From assembly GCA_018398765.1 (NCBI GenBank), contig JAHBMJ010002902.1, forward strand, positions 1 through 10,000: a DNA stretch of 10,000 bases, given 5' to 3'. The notes beneath the pieces were generated by a model. It was not told the DNA's origin. It saw nothing but the letters and a program-made list of their open reading frames with translations, and made no database searches. The position numbers were made by a program, and so were the translations under genes. This stretch comes from Chromera velia. Taxonomy: Eukaryota > Sar > Chromeraceae. Shown here piece by piece: positions 6,551 to 10,000 of the stretch; within the stretch, counting starts at the first letter, position 1; the number at the start of each line of letters is the position of its first letter.

Positions 6551-6629
6551 GCTCCATCTATCTCACTCTCTGCTCTGTCAGCAACATGACTACACCTCTT
6601 TCATTCTCTAGTACTCAGTCAGCAGCATT
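6551..6629. repeat. Left copy of an imperfect direct repeat flanking the LINE relic
   Basis: This stretch aligns with 7533-7607 over about 75-80 bp with small gaps and roughly 75-80% identity by eye. Shared blocks include CACTCTCT, GTCAGCAACAT (6578-6588), CTCTTT and AGCAGCAT. It ends exactly where the ATCA-tailed 3' end of the minus-strand LINE begins. Confidence 0.6.
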
Positions 6630-6630
6630 G

Positions 6631-7532
6631 ATTAATGATTGATTGATTGATATGTTCCGCCCTAGGGCCTTCCCGCTATGTCTATCTGTCGCCAGAGCTA
6701 GCAGGGCGGGGCGTTCCCCAGCCTAAGCTGAGGTATCAGACCCCGCCCTCGGGGCCCGCCAGAGTCTGTTGCCCTGGCCGTTGCTGCATGATTGTTCGTT
6801 GTTTGAGCCACGGCTCTGGATCCGCGTTGGCTTTCCGGCCTGAAAATCGATCTGAAACGGCATGCGATTTGGGCTTCTTCGCTCTTCTTGTTTGCTTTAT
6901 CAATCTTCTTCTGCGGCTCCCTCCTTCCCCACCCTAACGCTCCTTCGGTCGTCTCTAAGTTATCAATTGTCTCCTCATATTCTTTTGTTAGTCTCTCAAT
7001 CGCCCGCTGCCTTCTGGTGATTCCTGCATATCTGGCCGCCAGAGCGTCTCCCTTTATGTGTCCGTACCGTCCTGGACACTCCTCAAACACCCTCCATCTG
7101 AATGACGCCCATCCCAAAAACTCATCCACTCCGGCATGACATTCATTCAACAAAAAACAGAAAAGCGTCGAGTTGTCTCTTTTTCCCTCTTCTCTGTTGA
7201 ACCCTTCTCTTTCTGTGGCTGCCTTTCTGGCTCTTTCTTCCATCTTGCTGTCGCATTTCTCTTCTATCTTTCTGAATATCTCTGCTCTCTCTCTGTCAAA
7301 AATAGGACATTCTGTCACCAGATGGATTTCATCTTCCACCACCTCGATTCCCAACCACCCTCGACAGAACTGGCACATCCTTTTCTGTAACGACACCTTC
7401 TCTCCCTCCCTTACCGGAATTTTTCCCTGAGTCGCAGCCACAGCCCTGTCTCCCACCCTGCATGCTGCTCTCCTCCTGTGTTCTGATCGCGGCGCCACTC
7501 TCGTATAGCAAAAAGGGGCTCTCGTATAGCAT
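6631..7532 (-). mobile_element. 5'-truncated non-LTR retrotransposon (LINE) copy
   Basis: On the minus strand, the remains of a reverse-transcriptase polyprotein C-terminus (to the stop at 6698) are followed by a short 3' UTR. That ends in a (ATCA)n-type tail at about 6654-6631. The 3' end shares about 50 bp with the plus-strand fragment at 547-599. The copy is bounded by long imperfect direct repeats (6551-6629 and 7533-7607). The RT, endonuclease and all upstream parts are missing, so it cannot be autonomous. At the 5' boundary the 12-mer TCTCGTATAGCA occurs twice (about 7499-7510 and 7521-7532), perhaps a junction effect. Confidence 0.72.
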
Positions 7533-7546
7533 GTCTCCGTCTCTTG
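6698..7546 (-). pseudogene. C-terminal fragment of a LINE reverse-transcriptase protein with a CCHC zinc-knuckle
   Basis: A frame of about 280 codons ends at TAG (6698-6700). About 60 residues in, it shows C-x2-C-x13-H-x4-C: the two Cys in MCQFCRGW, then His and Cys within VEDEIHLVTECPIFDRERAE. This pattern, with acidic residues before the His and CP-(I/L/Y)-x4-R after the last Cys, is typical of the C-terminal tail of many LINE polyproteins that follows the reverse transcriptase. The remainder is Lys/Glu-rich and probably helical, then Gly/Arg/Pro-rich. There is no ATG at the head of the frame (it opens after an in-frame TAG near 7553, with GTG first), which fits a 5' truncation rather than a gene. 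No RT catalytic motif is present. No frameshift is obvious, so the insertion may be fairly young or still evolving slowly. Confidence 0.7.
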
Positions 7547-7607
7547 CACTCTCTACTCAGTCAGCAACATAACTATCTCTTTTATTCTTTGCTTAAGCAG
7601 CAGCATG
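7533..7607. repeat. Right copy of the imperfect direct repeat flanking the LINE relic
   Basis: Partner of 6551-6629. TACTCAGTCAGCAACAT (about 7553-7569) is nearly identical both to 6612-6627 and to the start of the left copy, so the motif also repeats within the left copy. Either a very long target-site duplication or an insertion into a pre-existing duplicated sequence would explain the arrangement. Confidence 0.55.
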
Positions 7608-8460
7608 TCTCTCATACTTCGGACAACACCGTTTAGCCCGTTTCTCCACAAAATTGAGAAGATTCCCCATCGTTGGAATGCTTTTACTGTTTTTCAATTT
7701 GTTGATGATTGACATGAGAATGCCTTTACAAGAAGTGAAGTGCTGCAGTGTAGTTGAATCCAGTTCAAAGGATCGTTTTCATAATTCAAAAACGAGAATG
7801 GCCATATCGGTTTTTATCAACTTTTTGTGTGTTTTTCAATCAAATTCCTAGTTAAATTCTTATAGAAAAATATTGTGCAGCTATGTTATATGAGAAAGAG
7901 TGTTTACGCATTGAATTAGGCGCCTTTTAATAGCTGTAGAAACCATAGGAGACGGCTCTTTCATTTATGTTTTTATATAGTAGAAACAATGCACTTGATG
8001 AATGCACCTGAAATGCATATGAATTCAGGTGTATTTGTCCAAAGCACCTTGCACCTTATACCTATACACCTTTTCTTGTCCTTACTATATCAGTTATCAG
8101 TTAATTTTTGGAGCAAACATCTGTTGAATAATGGTACAATGACACCAGGAATAATAATTTAGATATTAATATTATAGTGGTACTTATAGTTTTAATGTAA
8201 CTGTTAAATTAACCACCATATTAATTCCAATGTCAATTAGTATATGAAATTCATCTGAGTCATCTCTAAAATATCGTAAAATTCACAATTTAGAAATATA
8301 AATTAGTATATAGTCTAGTGTAGAATATACCTATAGTTAGGAATATACTATGTAAATTACATTAAATTATATATTCTAAAATCCTCTGAATTATTCTAAA
8401 ATGCTGAGTTGAAATACTATAAATTATTTTAAACTGCTATTGTAAACATATTTCAGCACA
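7608..8460. other. AT-rich spacer, no supported gene
   Basis: Strongly AT-rich, above all 8100-8450, with short repeated words (ATTCTAAAAT near 8365 and 8393; GAATATAC near 8323 and 8341). A small palindrome with arms CACCTGAA / TTCAGGTG (8005-8012, 8024-8031) is present, amid several CACCTT/CACCTG words. The only longer frame (7654-7851) is a T-rich, hydrophobic translation with no supporting feature. Composition resembles the spacer at 330-1200. Confidence 0.6.
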
Positions 8461-8817
8461 GTACACGGAAGCTGCAGTCTGAGCCATCGCAGTTTCATTC
8501 TTTCCCGGCCTTCCGCTTCTCTTCAAGTGGAGTGAATGAAACGAACGAGGGGAGACCCATAATTATAATCTAAAGACATGTCATGCTAGATGTCATGCTT
8601 ATTTAAATCGACCTACACAACGAGCAAGCAGCTGATCCGACGCCCCTCGAACGCATGCAGACAGCACGCAGCGATCACGTATACAGATGCAGTGGACCGG
8701 CGGTCGAGCTTCTTGATGCCAGCATGCACGATCGAAGATATATCATGGTTGATCGATTTGTACAGATGCTTCTTCCGTCATCTCTACCTGATGCTAGGCC
8801 TGATGGGGGTTTCTATT
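8461..8817. other. Spacer downstream of the 8818-9690 coding region
   Basis: Contains inverted 9-bp arms GTTTCATTC (8492-8500) and GAATGAAAC (8534-8542), and a 12-bp tandem duplication of ATGTCATGCT with period 12 (8578-8600). A plus-strand frame starting at an ATG at 8655 runs to 9020 and opposes the minus-strand coding region. It is not recognised as any family. The 3' UTR of the minus-strand gene should start here, but no clear polyadenylation signal was seen. Confidence 0.35.
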
Positions 8818-9690
8818 TTAAGGATCTGCAAGAGAGGGCTGCTGAGGCTCTCCACCCTCTTCGGAATCCTCTCTCTTCCGCTTCTTGTCTGATGGAGGAT
8901 TGCCATTCAGAAGCGAAGAAGGAAAAATTGCCTGTGCGGCAGCTGGAGGTGCGGAGATGGGCAGAGACTCAGTCTCTGTTGGAGATGTATTCTCACCTGC
9001 ATTTGAATCGTCTCCTTTAGACCGAAACCCCCCTTCTCCCTCTTCCACCCCCAAAACCTCACGAAGAACCACCGACTCAAAACCAATCTGACCACCAAAG
9101 GAAGAACGAGAACGCTTGGGTTGGAAGAGACGGCGGCGATGTCATTCTCCCCAACCTCCCCACCAAGTGCTCTTCCACCACCATTCAGTGCTCGCACCCC
9201 TCTCCCGTCTCTGTCCTCCGTCTTAACATCCTCTATATGAACGCTCCCAATCGAAAGGGCCCTGCATATCCCTCCACACACCCCACACCCCCCACACCGT
9301 TACTCTGTGCACGTTCTTGCCCCTCCTCTCTCTCCATCTCCATTTCTACCAGGTCTTGGTCTCTCACCCTCAAACCTGCTACTTTATCCTCCCACCCTCT
9401 TTGGAACCAATCCGGATCTCTGGCTGCTGCTGCTCGATTCATTCGCACAGACCTAGCATTCTGTGCTGGGGCCTGGAAAAGGGGCGGAGGGGCAACTGAG
9501 TCCTCATCGTCGTCGATATTTTTGATTTCCAGCCTGTGTCTAGTAATGGGAAACCCGAGGCTGGGAGTGAACTCATATTTGGGGTCACGGAAGAGCAGAC
9601 TGATGCCCTGCTCCCCCAGGTTCTCGGTTCTGCGGGAGAACCCTCGCGGCCCGTCTCCTGCCCTGTTTATCCGGTAAATGGGGTGCACTT
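8818..9690 (-). CDS. Unidentified protein, probably multi-exon, with C-terminal nuclear localisation signal
   Basis: Three successive minus-strand frames look coding by composition. From about 9690 to 9290, a frame with RDPKYEFTPSLGFPITRHRL, an acidic patch (NIDDDED) and an amphipathic, charged stretch (RDPDWFQRGWEDKVAGLR, then DLVEMEMEREE). From about 9260 to 9150, SIGSVHIEDVKTEDRDGRGV in a second frame. From about 9085 to 8818, a third frame with IGFESVVLREVLGVEE, a Ser/Thr/Pro-rich part and the basic cluster KKRKRE just before an acidic tail and stop. The basic cluster fits a monopartite nuclear signal. Frame changes would need introns; possible acceptors are AG after pyrimidine-rich runs near 9639 and 9087, and a GTGAGA donor lies near 8988, but phases could not be joined cleanly. 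Frame errors or a decaying gene are alternatives. No start is assigned: the first frame has only GTG at its head. No homolog is recognised. Confidence 0.4.
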
Positions 9691-10000
9691 CTCAGCCTTC
9701 CTCCACATTTCCACTCGTTTCTGCAGACCAGGGCGTGTCATGCTCATCATCATTCTCGTTCTCATTCTACCTTGTTGTGCATTCTGAGAATCCTGTGAAC
9801 AGCCTACCTGCTTCCTCACCGCTCTTCCTCTCTGCCTTCCTCTCTGCTGCCAAGTCACCAAATGCTTCGACAGACAAATACAAAGAAAGAACAGCGAACG
9901 ACCGCATGAACAAACGAAGGAAAGAGGTAAAAAAAAAACGAAAAACAAGTCAGAAGCTCCTGAATAAGAATCACAGAGGAAGACGAACGAAAGAGAGAAA
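9691..10000. other. Right end of the window, no supported gene
   Basis: Could hold upstream exons, the 5' UTR or the promoter of the minus-strand coding region to the left. A short minus-strand frame continues to about 9948 with Phe/Leu-rich and then Arg/Met-rich sequence and is unconvincing. A run of nine A stands at about 9930-9938. Several minus-strand GT and AG pairs (for example GTAGGC near 9809, CAG near 9725) would allow short introns, but none can be chosen. Confidence 0.35.

Noticed and set aside
6294-6611. Possible small membrane protein of 105 codons
   Set aside because: The hydrophobic run follows from T-rich DNA, the frame crosses a 12-bp tandem repeat and one copy of the LINE-flanking repeat, and nothing resembles a known family.
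6551-7607. LTR retrotransposon with short terminal repeats
   Set aside because: The flanking repeats do not begin and end with TG...CA, there is no primer-binding site or polypurine tract at the right places, and the internal protein has the LINE-type C-terminal knuckle and an ATCA tail.
7654-7851. 65-codon plus-strand frame in AT-rich spacer
   Set aside because: Length is near chance expectation, composition follows the base bias, and no start context or homology is visible.

Overview
The window looks like nuclear DNA from a eukaryote. One gene on the minus strand is interrupted by five GT-AG introns. There is a relic of a non-LTR (LINE-type) retrotransposon, large simple-sequence blocks (GA, GT, GGAA), and a mosaic of moderately GC-rich genic stretches and AT-rich spacers. 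There are no operons, ribosome binding sites or tRNA/rRNA genes. The texture would fit a repeat-rich protist such as a photosynthetic alveolate (chromerid-like), but this is only an impression; the sequence does not fix the taxon.

Layout. 1-225: an acidic open frame on the minus strand, possibly an exon of a gene that runs off the left edge. 226-1951: AT-rich and then mixed-composition spacer with no supported gene. It holds a short 3' end of a retrotransposon (547-599) and a strong 14-bp hairpin (1247-1287). 1952-3869, minus strand: a six-exon gene for a LisH / Lys-Glu-rich / SRP40_C protein, i.e. a NOLC1 (Nopp140)/Srp40-type nucleolar protein of about 281 residues. 3870-4389: the spacer between two divergent genes, with a perfect 12-bp inverted repeat built on GCATGC. 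4390-5277, plus strand: an intronless gene for a bacterial-type poly(ADP-ribose) glycohydrolase (macrodomain fold), followed by a stem-loop that begins in its stop codon. 5278-5565: probable 3' UTR and spacer. 5566-6192: a purine-rich microsatellite block. 6193-6550: spacer. 6551-7607: a 5'-truncated LINE copy on the minus strand inside a long imperfect direct repeat. 7608-8460: AT-rich spacer. 8461-8817: spacer. 8818-about 9690, minus strand: an unidentified coding region in three successive frames that ends in a probable nuclear localisation signal. 9691-10000: no supported gene.

Gene relations. The two best-supported genes are divergent and share 520 bp of upstream DNA. One encodes a nucleolar ribosome-biogenesis-type protein and the other an ADP-ribose-removing enzyme. 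Joint regulation is possible, and ADP-ribosylation in the nucleolus is known in other eukaryotes, but a functional link here is inference. The intronless, bacterial-family PARG beside a five-intron gene is the best candidate for horizontal acquisition. The two retrotransposon 3' ends at 547-599 and 6631-6682 face each other and carry the same tetranucleotide tail, so they belong to one family.
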